DNA from: Odobenus rosmarus divergens
Taxonomy: Eukaryota > Chordata > Mammalia > Carnivora > Odobenidae
Direction: 5' to 3'
Assembly: GCF_000321225.1 (NCBI RefSeq)
Contig: NW_004450323.1
Coordinates: 2,311,447-2,375,446 of the forward strand
DNA: 64,000 nucleotides
Shown here: in pieces, positions 27,152 to 42,900 of the stretch
Position numbering within the stretch: position 1 is the first letter of the stretch
Layout: each line of letters begins with the position of its first letter
Notes under the pieces: generated by a model
The model's database searches: none
The model's input: the letters and a program-made list of their open reading frames with translations, nothing else
What the model was told of the DNA's origin: nothing
Position numbers and translations under genes: made by a program

Positions 27152-30100
27152 GACTTACAGTAAGTGGTGTGTGGGAACTGGCCAGTCCCAGCTCTTGAGT
27201 GCTCATTGTGTCTATCTTTGCAACTCCATGTGCATTGATGTCAAGTTGGGAACTTGAAATTAGTTATGGAGAGAGTATTTACACTCCAGAAATTGGCAAA
27301 TGCTATACACCAGGGCTTTTCATCCTTTAGAGAGACTGGTTGTTAAACATTTGTTAGTCCAACATTCAGTTTACTATTTAACGAAATCATCCATTCACTT
27401 ATGGAAGAGTGAAGCTTCTTCTCTATTCCCTCAGATCTGCCTTTGGGTGGGTATTCTACCTTTTGGTCTTGGTCTTACGCTCCAGAATAACGTAGACAAT
27501 GTCTAAGCCCCCATTATAAGCTAGTCCTTCAGATATTTGAAAACAGCTCTGATGTCTTTCTCCAATCTTCCCTTCCCAAGCTATATATCCTTAGTGTCCT
27601 TGACATTTTCTCGTGGTTTGGAGGCTCAATGGGTGTCTTTGAACACTGGGGTATGGGTGCTGGGTTTTCAGAGTAAGACAAAAATTCTCTCGCAGATGAT
27701 CTGTGGACTCTTTCATAAAAGGCTTTTCATTTTCTTTGTACATTCAGCTACTATCTGTCACCCCACGAAGCAAGTGTGGATGTGAATTTAGGGGATAGTT
27801 TTGGGTGTGGTTGCTGGTTGCAGCCCACATTCTTCTTCCCCTAGGATGTATGCTGCTGCCAGAACTCTTGATGGGCTCGAATTTGTCAGAGTATCATCAA
27901 AACACAGATTCTGGTTTCTGAAACAGGTAATTTTCCCACTGCTGTTTTGTTTTCTTCCAGAGGCTTTTAATATTCCCCGTTCCTTTCTTCCCTTTTCTGT
28001 AGCGTTCAATCATCTGTCCCCTGATCACCAAAACTGGGTGTTGAATGACAGCGTTCTGAGTCCAGGGTTTAGTCAGACACACACACCAAGTGAATTTGTT
28101 AAGATGTATCCACCTGACTGAAACTGAGGCAAAAGAAGGAGGAAAGCCGGTGCTGTCTTAATTCCTCAGAACTGTCACTCCGCATTCTCTTGGAATTGGG
28201 GCCCAGATGAGTCTGGAGCTGAGCTCAGTATTAGTTAACCAAATTAGCAATACTGTGAACTTCCTTTCAGTCATTTTTTATAGAGTCAGGGATATGGGAG
28301 TCAGATGAGAGCTTTTGGTTGAAAAGCAATGGAGGGTTGAATGTGGCTTCCTTCACAGCCAACATTAAAAGGGTGATGCTAGGCATCTTTTTTGTTGAGT
28401 AGCTGAGTCCATTGACCTCCCCAGGAGAGCAGTGGGACTATGCCAGCAAGCGAGAGCCTTTTGGGGGAAGCGGGGTGGGGGGGTCCTCTGCCTCTTGGCT
28501 ATATTCTCAATATTGCTTTCTTTGTCTTTCATTCATTAGGATTTAAGTCTTTAGGAGTAGGTGTAGTGGCATTTCCATCTTCTTGACAGAGAGTGAGAGA
28601 GAATGGGAGAGGTGTGTATGTGTGTTCAGGACTGCCTGTCAGATGGTGAATTTGAACCGAAGCAGCTGTTGTCATGGTGATGGCAGGTCGCATCCACCAC
28701 CATGGAAACCAAAGTTAAAAAACTGATGTTAAGGCTGGAAGTCACATGATACATTTTTGTTTTGTTTTGTTTTAAAAAAAGAAAAGGGGTTTGGTTTTTC
28801 AATCTGATCTTGTGTTTGTTTTTTTTTTAAAGACGAAGTTGGGTGGTGAGAAAAAATGCGATAAGGAAAGCGATGAGCTAGTGAAATGGGACATCATGAA
28901 GTCTGCAGAGCCTTCTACTGCATTCTTCTGCTTGTTAACTGCATTTCTCCTGTCATGGGGGCAGAAAGGGAGGAGGAGATACTGCGTGAATTTCCAGATT
29001 TGCACCCTTTGCGCTGCACACTGTCACATGGAGAAGCACAGGTTAGGAGCCCTCCTGTCCTTCGGTAGCTGTGTGTGGTCTACCCTCTATTGATCAGCCC
29101 AGGACGGAGGCTGGAACCCTAAAATTAAGGACTGAGACAAGAGAAGGAAATGCAATTGAGGGTATGACTTGCTCCAGATAAGAGTGTGGTTCATGCATTG
29201 GTAAGTTTAGATGATTAACATTGTTTTTCAGGAAATGGAAAAATTCATCTGTAGTCCCTCAGAACCCCAAGGAATACAATCCTTCTGTCTACTCCCTTTT
29301 CTGGATTGGTCTTTGGGCTACACTGTCCTGCTGGGTCAGCCACAGGAGCAAGTGCAAAGAAGGCTGAAAGGAGCCTATCCAGGAGCACATTAGCCTCTGC
29401 GCCAGGGTCCTTTGGCCTCAGCTTAGCTCTTAACTTGGACTTTCAGCTGGGCGGGTTGGGGTGAGGCGGAGAAGGCTGGCCCACAGGCATTAGGGAGCCC
29501 TCTTGGATCTCCATCTTTTTATCTCGTACTCACTGTCACTTCATACCATGATCTGGGCAAAAAGTGAGGCATCTTTCCAGGAAGGAGAGCTGGCCCCAGG
29601 CCTCACTTACCAGGGTGGGGTTTAATTTTCTTTTCAGTCTGAAGGGTTGAAGGCCTGCATGCGTGTCCTATGTGGCCAGGCCAGGGGACAGCTATTCCTG
29701 TGAGAATATCAGCCTCTAGAGAAGGGTGAGAAAGGTGAGGAGGGGTGCAGACACACTCTGTGGTGGAAATCATAGTGGTGGCTCTGGTCTGGGTTTGAAG
29801 CACAAGGTCTGTCTCTTCAATGTTACTGGTCCCTCCAGGACAGATGTATCATTCTCAGCAGCCCGGGCGAGGGGGATGTGATCTCACCAGCATGATCTCA
29901 CTGCATTTCCATCAGGGTCTGTAGGAGCTGGAGCCGGACTTCTGTGATGGTTCAGTCCCTGCTGTTCTTAGCCCTGGCCTTGGGTGTGATTAATGCCCCT
30001 TCTAATCACTGGGAGAGATTGCATCAGAGCCATCAGCTTCATAAATCCTCCTCTGGGGACTGGTGTTTGGATGTGCTTTCCATATTCCCAGGAGGTTCTG

Positions 30101-32824
30101 GGCCAAATGTCTTTGCTGTCTTCCCGGAGGCCCATTACCATATTTTTTTTTTTCAAATCCTTTATTGCGGTGGGTCTTTTCAGTGTCAGCTCCTGGCTGC
30201 AGCCAGCCAGCCCATTCCCAGAGGCTATGACCACTAACTGTTGCTTATCCCAAAGCTTAGAGTCACAGCAGATGCTTAAAGAGTGATTTAGTAGGATAAT
30301 AAAAATGACTGTGCATTTGTGTAGTACCTTACCGGTTTTCAAAGAACTTTATATTCATGGGTCATTTTAGATTTTGATCCTTCTGTATTTCGTGTTTGGT
30401 TCTGCAGGAATGGATGGTGGTGCTTTTCCCTGCCTTGAGTGCCATGTTGGGGTAGATTTTGCAGTGGGAACCCTGGCTCTGGTTTCCCATTACCAATCTA
30501 CATTTCTCCATTGCAGTGCAGATTTCCAGGAAGATTCTGATTCTTCTCATAGAAAAAAAAAAAAAGTAGTGTGAAAGCCTTGGATAGCTGTTATTTCATT
30601 ATCATTCATTTTTAAAATGTCTCTCTGGTGTAGTGCTCAAGGGAATCACAGATTAGGCAGGGCCCCTTCCCTCAGACTGTCCTTGAGTTAACATCCCACT
30701 TGTTAGAATGGCCCAGGCCATCTTCTGAGGACTCTCTCATCTCTTAGAATTAGACCTCCAAAATTAGGCAGCTGCGATAGTAGGGAGGAAAGGGAGATAG
30801 ATCTTGTGGGGAGAGTGTCCTGGGCTGGGGGTGAGGGGTGGAAATGGGTAAAGGAGGCTGAGCCAAGCCTTCCCTGAGACTGTGGGCTATTCCCGACTCC
30901 CCCAGGAGTTTTTGGAAGTGGATGAGTGGCTGCAGGCTGCTCCCCACACAGTGGCATTCTCCATTAGGCCTGGAGTCAGGAGAGAGCACAGCATTCTGTC
31001 CCTGGTGGCCTCTCCAGTTTCTCTGAGTACATTCCATCTCCTTAAGTGTGCTCTGATGTCCCAGATCTGAGAGCACACAGCTGAGAGCCAAGGGGATCTA
31101 GGATCAGCATCCTGGTGGTGGTGAAGATACAGCTTTCCCCTGGAGGACCCCAGGTATGCTGCTCGAGGCCTAAGTCTCTCCCAGTCCTGAGCCTGCAGAT
31201 CTACCCCTGAGAGGTGTTGGCAGGTGAGGCTCTGCTGGTCCGGCCAGAAGGAGGACTCCTCTCCCAGGCCAGGTCCCCAGGGCTCTGGTGATAAGCAGAG
31301 CCAGCACCACAACTGTAGCCTGTAGGGCAGCCCTCTTCCTTGCCCTGACTTTCTGCGCCTCAGGAAGGAAATGAACAAATGGCAGGTGTGCAGGCCAAGT
31401 AGTGCTGCTCAAATTAGCTGTGTTGCTAAGGAAACAAGTCAACTGTTGGAAGGAAGGAGCATCGGGTAAAGGAGATAAATCAATAAGTGAACCTATTTTT
31501 GTCATTTCCCTAATGATTGTCTTGAAGCTGCTAGACGGGAAGGGGAGAGATGGAGTGGCACAGGTCCTCGTTAATGGGCTCAGAGGGAGAGAGGAGTGAA
31601 GGGGTGTTTGGGGAGATTGCCAGGAAAGTGGGTGAAATGAGGCCCCTGGTGAACAGATAGTGAGACAGATACGGGAGAGGAGGCGTCTTGGCAGGTTCAA
31701 AGCACTTCCATGGCATTTTCTCCTTGGGTCCAGTCCCTTTGTTCTCCTGTATTAGATCCTCTCAGAAACCTTGTACTGATTTCCATTACCCTCAGGTTGG
31801 GATGGTTTTATTGTGTTGGTTTGTGTTTTTTCAAAATACATATAGCTTTAATTGATTTTATAATTATAAATTAATATATACTCATTATAACACTCAAGAC
31901 AATGCATAAAGGAGTAGAGAAGAAAGTGGAAATGACCCTACTACCCCAAGAAAACTCATTATCCTTCTAGCATGATGGATTTTTTTTCCTTTGCTCCTTT
32001 TTCAAAAAATCTTTTTTACATCAAAGGGATCTTCTATGCATGCTGGTTTCTATTTTTGAATAGCTAATGTGTATACACAGACTATAGTACAAAAAGTTCA
32101 AGTGGGTCCACAGTGTGGAGAAAGTAGGAGATACCTTTGCAAGGATACCTCTGATTCTGGCTTTTCTATGCAATTCACTTATCAATTGATTGATTCATTA
32201 ATTAGTTAATTAATTAGAAGACAATTATTGCATGCCTACCATGCAGTGGACACAAGGGGTCCGGAGGTGAGTAAGACAGGCAGAGCCCCTGCCCTCAGGC
32301 TCCCACACCTCACTGCCCTGCTAGCTCCCATTTATTCAAGATCTCCAACACAGTCTGGACACCAGGGAGAGATACAGTTCTCCAAAATATGTTTGGTATC
32401 AAGCACAGAACGTAATGGGGGCCACTGAATTCCTGGGTGGAAGGAATCAGAGTTCTGGACAGTTTTCCATTACCGTCTCATGAAGGGCCTTGTTCTTTGA
32501 GGTCTTGGCAACATGGAGCTTCCTTTGACCTTTCCAGGTCACATCTTTGTCTAGCCTGAGGTGCATTCCCTTGGCCTATGGGCCATTATTTGCAGTCCAG
32601 GCTCTTGCCTTGGGAGATGTAGCAGAGCCACAAGCCTTAGAGCCAAGCTTATTTGGCTGGAAGTTATGAGGGTAGATGAGAAGAAATGGGAGTGGCGCCT
32701 CTGAGTCAGCTCCCAAGGGTGGGGGTGAGCAGGAGCCCGGGCCTGAGCCAGTGTGAGTGACTACTGTGCAGTCTTTGTGATGGCTCCTTAATGGAGCTGC
32801 TGCTCCCGGGGGTGCCTCCCATTC

Positions 32825-33010
32825 ATTCACGCCTGCACTGAGCATTGAGTCAGCTCTTACTGTGTACCAGGGGCTCTGGTAAGCACTGCCATTGGAGAGA
32901 TGAACAAGAACACGTCCTTGCTCTCAAGCTGTAGTTTCTTGGGGGAGACAAATAGGAGAAGAAATGATAATATTGTACAATATAAAGAGCTATGGGGTAC
33001 AGGGAGAAAC
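32825..33010 (+). mobile_element. L2/MIR-type remnant, intron 3 side of old repeats in intron 1
   Basis: Located in intron 1 despite lying near its 3' end. CTTACTGTGTACCAGGGGCT and the AGATGAACAAGAACACGTCC block resemble the L2 3' end. A similar fragment lies near 32220-32310. Low-identity call. Confidence 0.45.
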
Positions 33011-35797
33011 CTTCACAGACGAGGTGGTATTTTAGCGTGCTCTGGACATAGGACCAGAAAAGAGGAGAAAGCCCCCCCTTTGCAGGTGGAGGCCAAAGCG
33101 CCAAGATGTAGGTGCCCATTCTTCATGCTTTCTTCAGAAAGAGAAGGGGGCGAGAGGGAGAGGGAAAGGGCTGAAAGGGAGAGTGGCTGGACCCCAGACG
33201 GAACTGGATGTTCTCCGCCAAGATTTCCCAGTCACCGTCCTTTCTGTTGCTTCATCCACAGATGCGTGGGATTCCCATAGTCTCACCTCTGCTTCTCAGC
33301 AAAACCTCACCTCAGATTCTTAATTGCCCCAAACATGAATTCATCCTGAGGTTGAGATGAGCTGTAAGGTCTAAAGGGACATCCCTCCCAAGGATATGTG
33401 CATTTAAACAATTTCCGCATTTCAAGCCAAAGGATTGCTGCTCTGCATGGGTCCTTAGACATCAGACCATAGGCAGAGGATTTGGGTTGGGGAGGGTGTG
33501 GCAGTGGGGTCTTTTCAGAACCTATGAATTACCAAACCCTCACTTTTCAATGGAAGCCTCCCGGGCTTTAGGCAGTGCCGTTCACAGAGACCTCATGAAT
33601 TCTCGGCCCTCCAGATACCTGGCCAGTCACAGGGAGTTTGGGTCATTAGCACCAGGGGCCAAGAGCCTTGCTCCTGTCCCGAGCATCCAGCGGTGGTGAT
33701 GGTCATACCTTCCTGAAGCTAGCCAGCCCTGTGGTCACAGAGAAGCCTCAGGTATCTGCACCCGGACATTCTCGAGTAGGTCAGCTGACAGGTGAACGCA
33801 GGGAGTTGTATGCTTAGGTGATCCAGCTAGGGAAATGCAGGTGTGGAAGTGGGAGCAGGGAGTGGGGGCCGCAGAGGGGCTGCTGCAGTCCCAGCAGGTG
33901 TTGTGGGGTAGAGAGGCTTGGGGGACATATGGCTGCCACGACCCATCAGGCCTGCAAGTCAGCACCTAAGAGCTCATCAGCTTTGAAGTCTGTGGCTCTC
34001 ACTTGGAGGTTTTCAGGGGAAGAAGCCTGAACCCCAGAAAGCAATCCTAGCACCCAAGCAGACCCATGAGAGCTCAGGATGTCTGCCACTCCCCAGTCCT
34101 GCCTGCCAGGTCACCTGCCGGGCTCCGTGGAGCTGCTGAGCAGCTTCTCTGAACTTGCTCGGGGCACTGCCAGCCAGGGCCAAGGGCAGCTGAGCCCCAC
34201 GCTTTGGGAATGGTTTCGCTGGGAATAAGGATGCCACCAGTTTCCCCCCTGCCGGAGCGGCAGCCTTCCTCCTCATGCCTGGGGACTGGCAGTGACATCT
34301 GCCCTTTGGACCAGAGCTTCCCAAATATGTTCCTCTGACACCATTCCCAGAAGAGGTGTTCCGATAAAAGGATGATGTGGTCAAGCGGGTTAGGGAATGC
34401 TGTGTATGATTCCCACCCCCTTTGGGGGAGGCGGTGGACACTGTTGACAGTAATACCAAAGGCTCCAAGAAGTCCTGCTGGAGGAGCCTGCTCACTCTCC
34501 TGAATTCCCGCTTTCCCTCATTGATTTGATTGACAATTCCTATAACACTGGTATCCCGTTGCCTGCATTTTAGGAACACTGCCCCAGATGCCCTCCACTT
34601 CTGTTGACCTTTGTCAGTGGCTGATCAACATGTTGTCAGGAAAAGGCCTGCATGGCTGGACCACCACTTCTGCCATGCTCTCATCTTCATGTTACCTTTT
34701 GGGTCTGGGGAATTCGGGGTGTCTGAACCCGGCCCAGGACCAGCTAGCCTTTTCAGAGGGCCCCTGGGACACCAGGTCCTGCTATGGACCCTGGTCCCGC
34801 TACACTTAGAGCTCTGGGTCAGACCCCATGATGGGAGGGAGGAGCACGCCCCCTGTGACCAGTGCGTGCTGGTGGCCCTGGGGGCATTGTGGGCGGGGGC
34901 TTGTCCCAAGAAAGTGGGCATGCCCACCAGGTGGGCGTCTGTGGAGCTTGTCCACTGGCATGTTTAGCTCTCAGGGGCCTCGTTCGGTACTGAGAGAGAC
35001 TGCGGGAGGAGGAAAGGCTGGGCGTGCGGTTAGATTCTCCTCTGACTGGGAGGGTTTAAAGGAGCACAGTGGGGTGCCGAGGCAGGGGGCTGGCTCTGAA
35101 GTCCTTGGAGCCCATCCAGTCTGCAGATCCGGTGGCAGAGCCTCAGAGCATCAGAAGCCAGCAGGGCCGTCCCTAGGGCGTGGATCCTGGGGGAACACTG
35201 GGGCTGTGTGGGAAGGAAGGGTGGCCAGCCGCGGGAGAGTGGGCGGTGACTCGGGTGCACGGTCGAGGGGAAGGAGACGGCACTGGGCACTGCCGCGTGC
35301 CCTTGAAGAGCTCTGAGGGCTCCGATGCAGCCTCCTGCCTCACCCGCTGCAGCCTCCCATTCCAGCCCTGGGGCCTGAGCAGCGGAGGGGAGCTCACATC
35401 TCCTTCCACACGTCCCCTCTGCTGGGAGGTGCCCTGCCCTTCCTCACAGATGCCCTGAATGCCCACTGGCCACTAATGGGCACTGGGGCGGGGAAGCATC
35501 AGGGGCCTGATTCTGATCTGTACTCCCTAGGGAAAGCTCTAGGCCCTACGTGCTATACAGCAGGCCTGGATATGTGGAAGGACAAGGAGGATGGTCCCTT
35601 GCCTTCCCTCCACTTGGCCAGATCTACTCTTTTCTCCTGCCCAGATGCCAGAATCTGCCAGAGCATAGGTTGCTTGGCAAGACCCGTGGCGACTGCTCAC
35701 TTGTGTTTGTCACAACAATAGTCACAGAATGAAACCTAGCACGCAGGATGACTTGACTCCAGAAACTGGTGATTCCCTCTCTCTCTGTGAACAGCAT

Positions 35798-35815
35798 CCC
35801 CCCCCCCCCCCCCCC
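35798..35815. repeat. Poly-C tract (18 C)
   Basis: Eighteen uninterrupted C residues between CAGCAT and AATAAC. This G-run on the minus strand is prone to length error in sequencing and to slippage. Confidence 0.95.
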
Positions 35816-36597
35816 AATAACTCCTGGGCTCATGGCACACCCTTTCTGCAGGAGTCCGGATGCAGGCACTTGAATCATAGTCCTGTTGTTCAGAAAGGCT
35901 CAGGGAGACCCCTCATCTGTCCACAGAAAAATGCAACAGAAAAAAAGCCTGAATTCATTATCCATTCATTTTTAGTTTGATTCTTAGATGCCCTAAGAAC
36001 CAAACTGCCCTGGACTCACTCATGATGCATCTCTGTTTGCTCTCTGTGTAGAAGCTCAGGAGAAAATAAGGTGGGCCAAGGCAAGCTTCTCCTGCCCACA
36101 TTAAATATTTTTCTGAATTGGATATTGAAATAGAAGAAAGCTCACATGGAGAGAATTGTTTTTTCCAAAGGCCCTTCTACTCAGTTGAGCAGAGGTTCTA
36201 GAGGAGGAGGCCCCAGATGTGATTCCCAGAGATAGCAACAGACAGCCACGGCTGGATCCTTGCTGAAGCATCGTCGTCCAGCACCGAGGTTGAAGCTGGG
36301 GAAGAGCAGGAGCCTGCGGCCACATCACTGTCTCTTCCTTCTTTCTGTTTCCATTTTCAGCCCTGCTTAATCCCCAGCTATACCATTGAATTCCCTAAGT
36401 ATCTGGAGTGTCAGCCAGATGTCGAACTATATTATTTATTGGCTACATTCCTCCTTCTCTTGGAGAAGGTGCTTTGGGTTTAGAGCCCAACCAGAAATGG
36501 TTATAGTTTCTCATGCTATGGACCATCCAGTGCCCTGCCTGCGTGCTTGCTCATAGAGATCATGCAGACTGCACAGGCATCATTTGGGTTTTAATGA

Positions 36598-37796
<1,199 letters not shown>

Positions 37797-39195
37797 TGAG
37801 TCCTCCTCCTGTCTCTCCCTTTTGGCGTGAGGGGATGTGCCTGTGTGGTCATGAAGTGGCTGGTGCAAGGAACCCAGGGGTGGGAAGGCAGAAGTGCATG
37901 CAGTAGAGTCAGAAGAAAAAAGTTTCAGGACGGGATTCTCCACAGGGCCAGACCATAGGTGACCCACCTGCAGGGGGCTATGGGTACTCTGTGGAGATGC
38001 ATGTGGCATTCCGTAGATGTTACAGAACCAGGGTGTGGCTGCCTCTCCTTCTGCTTTTCCATTCTGGGTTTGCCTAGTGCCAGGCACACATACCCCAGTG
38101 AGTCTTTTCACCAAAGCAAGCAGCTTGCCCTAGCCTGAGGGGCCCCCGCAAAGATGGGCCCCGAATGCCATTGGGGTGCAGTGTTTCTTTGAATGTTGAA
38201 GACCCCCCATGAATATTTTCTTAACTGATAACTGAGACTCGTTTCCTGACCACAGAATTTTTTTTGACTTGCAGATTTATTCATATGAGGAGGTATAAAA
38301 TTGAGTCACATTAAAATGTTTGATAAGTAATACTAAATTGTTGCCAACGCAGTGTCATAGGCGGCATATGTTTATTGGCAGTAGATTTAAATATCTGATA
38401 AATCATGTTTTTGAGAATGAGTGTGGGATGGCCTCTACTGGGGCCTATCCAGTGCCGTTAGTAGCATATGCAATGGGCCTTGGGACTGGTGATAACGGGC
38501 ATGCCTCTCTGGGCTTTTGTGGTTTCTCGTTGTTGTTTTTGTCAGGTGGCTTTTGGTGCCTGCATGGGAGGGTAGTGGCCCAGGCCTCGTGGGGGAGCCC
38601 CTGTGGCCCAGGCCCGTGTGGATATGGCTATGGCAGCAAGGCGTGTGACTTGGAAATTCCCATACTCAAGCTGCTTGCCAGACCTGTGTGGAAAAGAAGA
38701 GAATGCAGTAGAAAAGGGAGGGGGGGGATCTAGGAGCCACCATTACGATTGACCAAAAGGAGAGGGGAACAAAGAGGAGATTTTTTCCAGGGAACAGAGG
38801 AGTGGAGGTAGATAAAGTCTGAGAAAAATAAGAGCTTGACAATGTTCGTATCTACTCATCATCTTGTGGAATACACACAATACTTAATACTTTTAACCTT
38901 CACACCAATTGTGATTAAGTGAAAGAGAAAAAGTTGAAGGTGTAAAGGATTGGAATGTTCGAATGGAGCTCATAAGCAACCAACCCCTCAATATAGGGAA
39001 CAGATAAATAGATAGAGATGACGATGTTTAAAAACATCTGTTGCCTTACAAAAGGATTTTCTGAAGGTCACTCTTGTAAAAGAAAATTCTGCTGAATTTT
39101 AAACATGGTTTAGTCTATAAAAATAATTTGTACATAGTGTTTCAGAAGTGCATGGTCATAGACAATGCAGCACACCTGGGCATTGTTTTCTCATG

Positions 39196-39875
39196 TTTTA
39201 TTTTTTTCAGCTTTATTGAGGTATGATTGACAGATAGAAATTGTATATATTTAAGGTATGTGATACAGTGTTTAGACATACATTGCAGAATGATTACCAC
39301 AATCAAGCTAATTAACATACCCATCATCTCACATAGTTACCTATTTTGTGTGTGTGGTGAGAACACTTGAGCTCCATTCTCAGCAAATTTCAAGTGTACG
39401 GTACATTGTTATTAACTGTAGTCACCATGCTGGTCTCCAGGACTTATTCCTCTGTAGCTGATAGTTTGTACTCTTTGGCCAGTTTCTCCCCCACTCCCAA
39501 CACCTAGGAAGTACCATTCATTTCTCTGTTACTGAGTTCGATTTTTTTTAAAGACTCTACATATAAATGAGATCATGCAGTATTTGTCTCTTTTCAGTGC
39601 TTGGGTTATTTCACTTAGCATAATGCCCTCCAAATTCATCCATACCATTGCCAGTGGCAGGATTTCCTTCTCCTTCTTCTTCTTTTTTTTTTTTTTAAGG
39701 CTAAATAACAGTCCTCTGTGTGTGTGTGTATCTCTTTATCCATTCACCCACTGATGGACATTTAGGTTGCTTTCCTATCTTGGCTGCTATGAATAATGCT
39801 ACAATGAACATGGGGGTATAAGTATCTCTTCAAGTTAGTGATTTTATTTCCTTTGGATATATACTCAGCAGTGAC
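39196..39875 (-). mobile_element. Old LINE-1 (L1M-type) 3' fragment, antisense
   Basis: From CAGCTTTATTGAGGTATGAT through TCATCCATACCATTGCC, TATCCATTCACCCACTGATGG and GGATATATACTCAGCAGTG. This is the reverse complement of an ancient mammalian LINE-1 3' region. No duplication is visible, and the boundaries are approximate. Confidence 0.85.
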
Positions 39876-39999
39876 AAGGTCCTGTTGGTTCAGATGGACA
39901 GCAGGGGCCGTTTGGCAAAGTCTGAAGGCCACTAAGAATGGGAGGTTGGAGGGCTGAGTGGGCAGAGAACGAAGAAGACAACGGACTTGGCCTAGGGGT

Positions 40000-42900
40000 C
40001 ACCACTTGTGCCCACTCGTATGCACCTTGATACATGCCAGTGAGGACATGGAGGGCCTTCCTGGACATGCTAATTGGAAAGACCCCGGTGACTCCTACAA
40101 ATCTGCTCCTCAAGCCACATGGCAACCCTTCTGGGAAGCCAGTGGGTACTGCTCCCATCAGTCTTCTCCCATCCTGTCAAAGGGTCCAGTTCCTCTACCT
40201 CTCCTCATACATCCTAGCTCCCAGACCCCACCCCAGAATGGCAGAGTTGTCTTTGGGAGCACTTCAACCTGTCACAATACCCTATTAAAATGTGATATCC
40301 TAAAGATGTACATTGGAGCACTCTTAATAATTAACTGTAACAGCCAAAACCAGAAGGCAATCCAGCTGTCAAATAATTGTAAAATGGAGAAGTACACATC
40401 TTCCGTGTACATCCATTTAATAAACTGCTGGTCAAGCATTACAGATTTTTACCAAAATATGAAGTAACATGTACTATGCCCATATGATATTGACCTTGTC
40501 CCTGTTCTTCCTGCACCTGCTGATTTCTTCCTCTCTCCTTAATTCCCATGTGGATGTGCTCCAGGGAAAGGGCTTGGCACTCTCGAGATTTGTGCTGAGG
40601 GTGCTGAGGGCTGCGGTTCAATCCCCCAGGAACGGCTACTCAGATTTAGTCTTAGGTTCACACTGTTTGCTCACGTACCAAATCACAGCGCTTCTCCAAT
40701 GTGCATTTCTCAAGCTGAAGCATCATTGACATCAGCCTGTGTCTTACAATAATGACATGATACGATGTAATTGACAGCATTTTTCTTTCTGTCTTTGCTG
40801 AAAAGGAACTCCTGGGGCATCCTACAACTCTTGGGGTCTAAAAGCAGTGAAATATGTTATAATACCAACCCAGGGAGGCAGGCAGATCAGGCTTTTGATG
40901 TGAATCATCTAGGATGCAGGTTAAGTGCTCAGCCCAAGATCAACTGCTTCTGGACCGCAGATCCAGGAGTTGGCACTGTGCCCTTTGCCCCAGGGCGGGT
41001 GCTTTGCCTGGGACAGCCCCCTCTCCAGGCTTCCTGACATCCGCCTCTGCAGCAGTCCCTGCTGGCAGCTCCTACTCCCCACCTCAGCTCCAGGTGTCAC
41101 TTCGCATTCTCCTCCTGTGTACGGAGGGAATGACAGCTGCTGGAGCATGACACAGCGCCCTGGGCTGAGGCTGCACAACTCCTCAGCTCTCAGTGTGTGA
41201 CAGAGGGGAGGGAGCTAGGGAGGGGGTGTTGAGGTGTCAGACAGCTGGGTCGGTGAAAGACCTTCTATCAGTGACCTTTGCTAAGGAGGGGGTAGCTGGG
41301 GACTGAGCCACTCCATTTTGCCTGTTCCTCTGGGATCTTCCAACCTCTGGTATTCTTAGATCTGTAAGTTGAGAGAGTTTATGGTTTAGAAAGTTAATAA
41401 CAGATGCTTTATTCATCTAATGCTCATAATCCCCCAAATGAGATCTTGTTATCCTCATTTGATAGATGAAGAAACAGGTTCAGAGAGGGTATGTGACTTA
41501 TTAGGAGCTACCTGATCCAGGACTTGAGCTCACATCTCCACATCTTCTGGCACCAAGGTCCTTCTTCACACTCATTTCCCCACACTGTCAGCCACCTGCC
41601 AACCACACGGGCTCCAGGTTTTTATATGCAATCTGTGTGATTGCATGTTTCTTCAGTTCCCTTGATGCAATGTGGGATGGGCAGGGAGGGGGGCGGGCAT
41701 AATTTGGCAAAAGTCCCCGACCCGGAGCTGTGCCTTCCTGTGTGACTTGAGGAGGACCAGAGTCCCATCTGTCCATCCTAAGACTTCTCTCTGTGGGCTT
41801 GGAATAAAACTCCCTGATCTGTGGTTAAGAAGCCATGTTACTTAGCTCTTGTGGGGTTAATGTATAAAAACTGAATCACGAGTTCGTTAATAGGCTTGTT
41901 TGTTCATTCCAGTCATTTATCTATTCATTTTTTGAACAAACTTGTGGAATACTCAAGCAAATGCTGGGACTGAGAAACACCAAAATTAATATATTCTCAT
42001 TTCTCCTAAAAGACAGTGGAATTTACCATTCCTTTAACAAACTATTAACTTACATAACTTGGGATCTCTTGTATTGGTGACAATTTAGGACATGCTGTTT
42101 CTAAACATTTATTAGGCCACCTGGAAAATTCTACATTATTTGAAGTCATTATTCTCTGTTAGTCTTTATAATAAATCATAGTACCTGGAATAGATGGGTA
42201 AGTGATAAAGGAGGATGGAAACTCAGAGATGCTCCTAAGCCATGGCTAAGAACAGGGAAGTAAGGGCGAGGACCGTCTTTCAACCCTGTTCATCTCTGTA
42301 GCCTCGGGCCTGGATTGTAGTAGGTACTTAGTAAATGTTAATTGACTTGAATCACTTGCTTCATCCCAGAATCTGTCTGTCACCTATAGGATACAAAAAA
42401 GAGTGCTGAGGGAAGCCTTGGACTGGGAGTAGGGAAGGGTTGTCTATTCCCAATCCTTCCCCTTGGTCTCCATCTCTCTCATGTAGCTATGACTCGTCCC
42501 AGCTCGCTCCCATTCTGATCACTCTGTTGGAGAAAAGAGAGCTGAGAATTCAGTCTCTAGGTTATCAAGAGTTAGGGGGTTCCAGTCACTTGGGCCTATT
42601 TACAGGGTTATCAGTGTTACCTTTTGGGGCTTGCTTCCTGGGTGATGGGGGTGGGGGTCAGGACTGAATATTGAAGACCCAGCCTTCTAGAGATATCTAT
42701 AGGGGGTGGTAAGGAGAAAGCAACAGGATCGGATCACATGATATTTGCTCTACAATGAAAGCTGCCATTTGTTAGTCTATATGCCAAAGACTGTAGTGTG
42801 TATTCTCACATGCACACATATGTGTATATGTGTGTATGTATGTTACTGATCAGAACATGTAGTGCCAACAGTTTTGTCAGCCTTGCTGTGGGAAATGACC

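Noticed and set aside
34013..34579. Longest open frame in the window (188 codons, minus strand)
   Set aside because: It lies in moderately GC-rich intron sequence, matches no family I know, and overlaps other open frames on both strands. It is best explained by few stop codons by chance.
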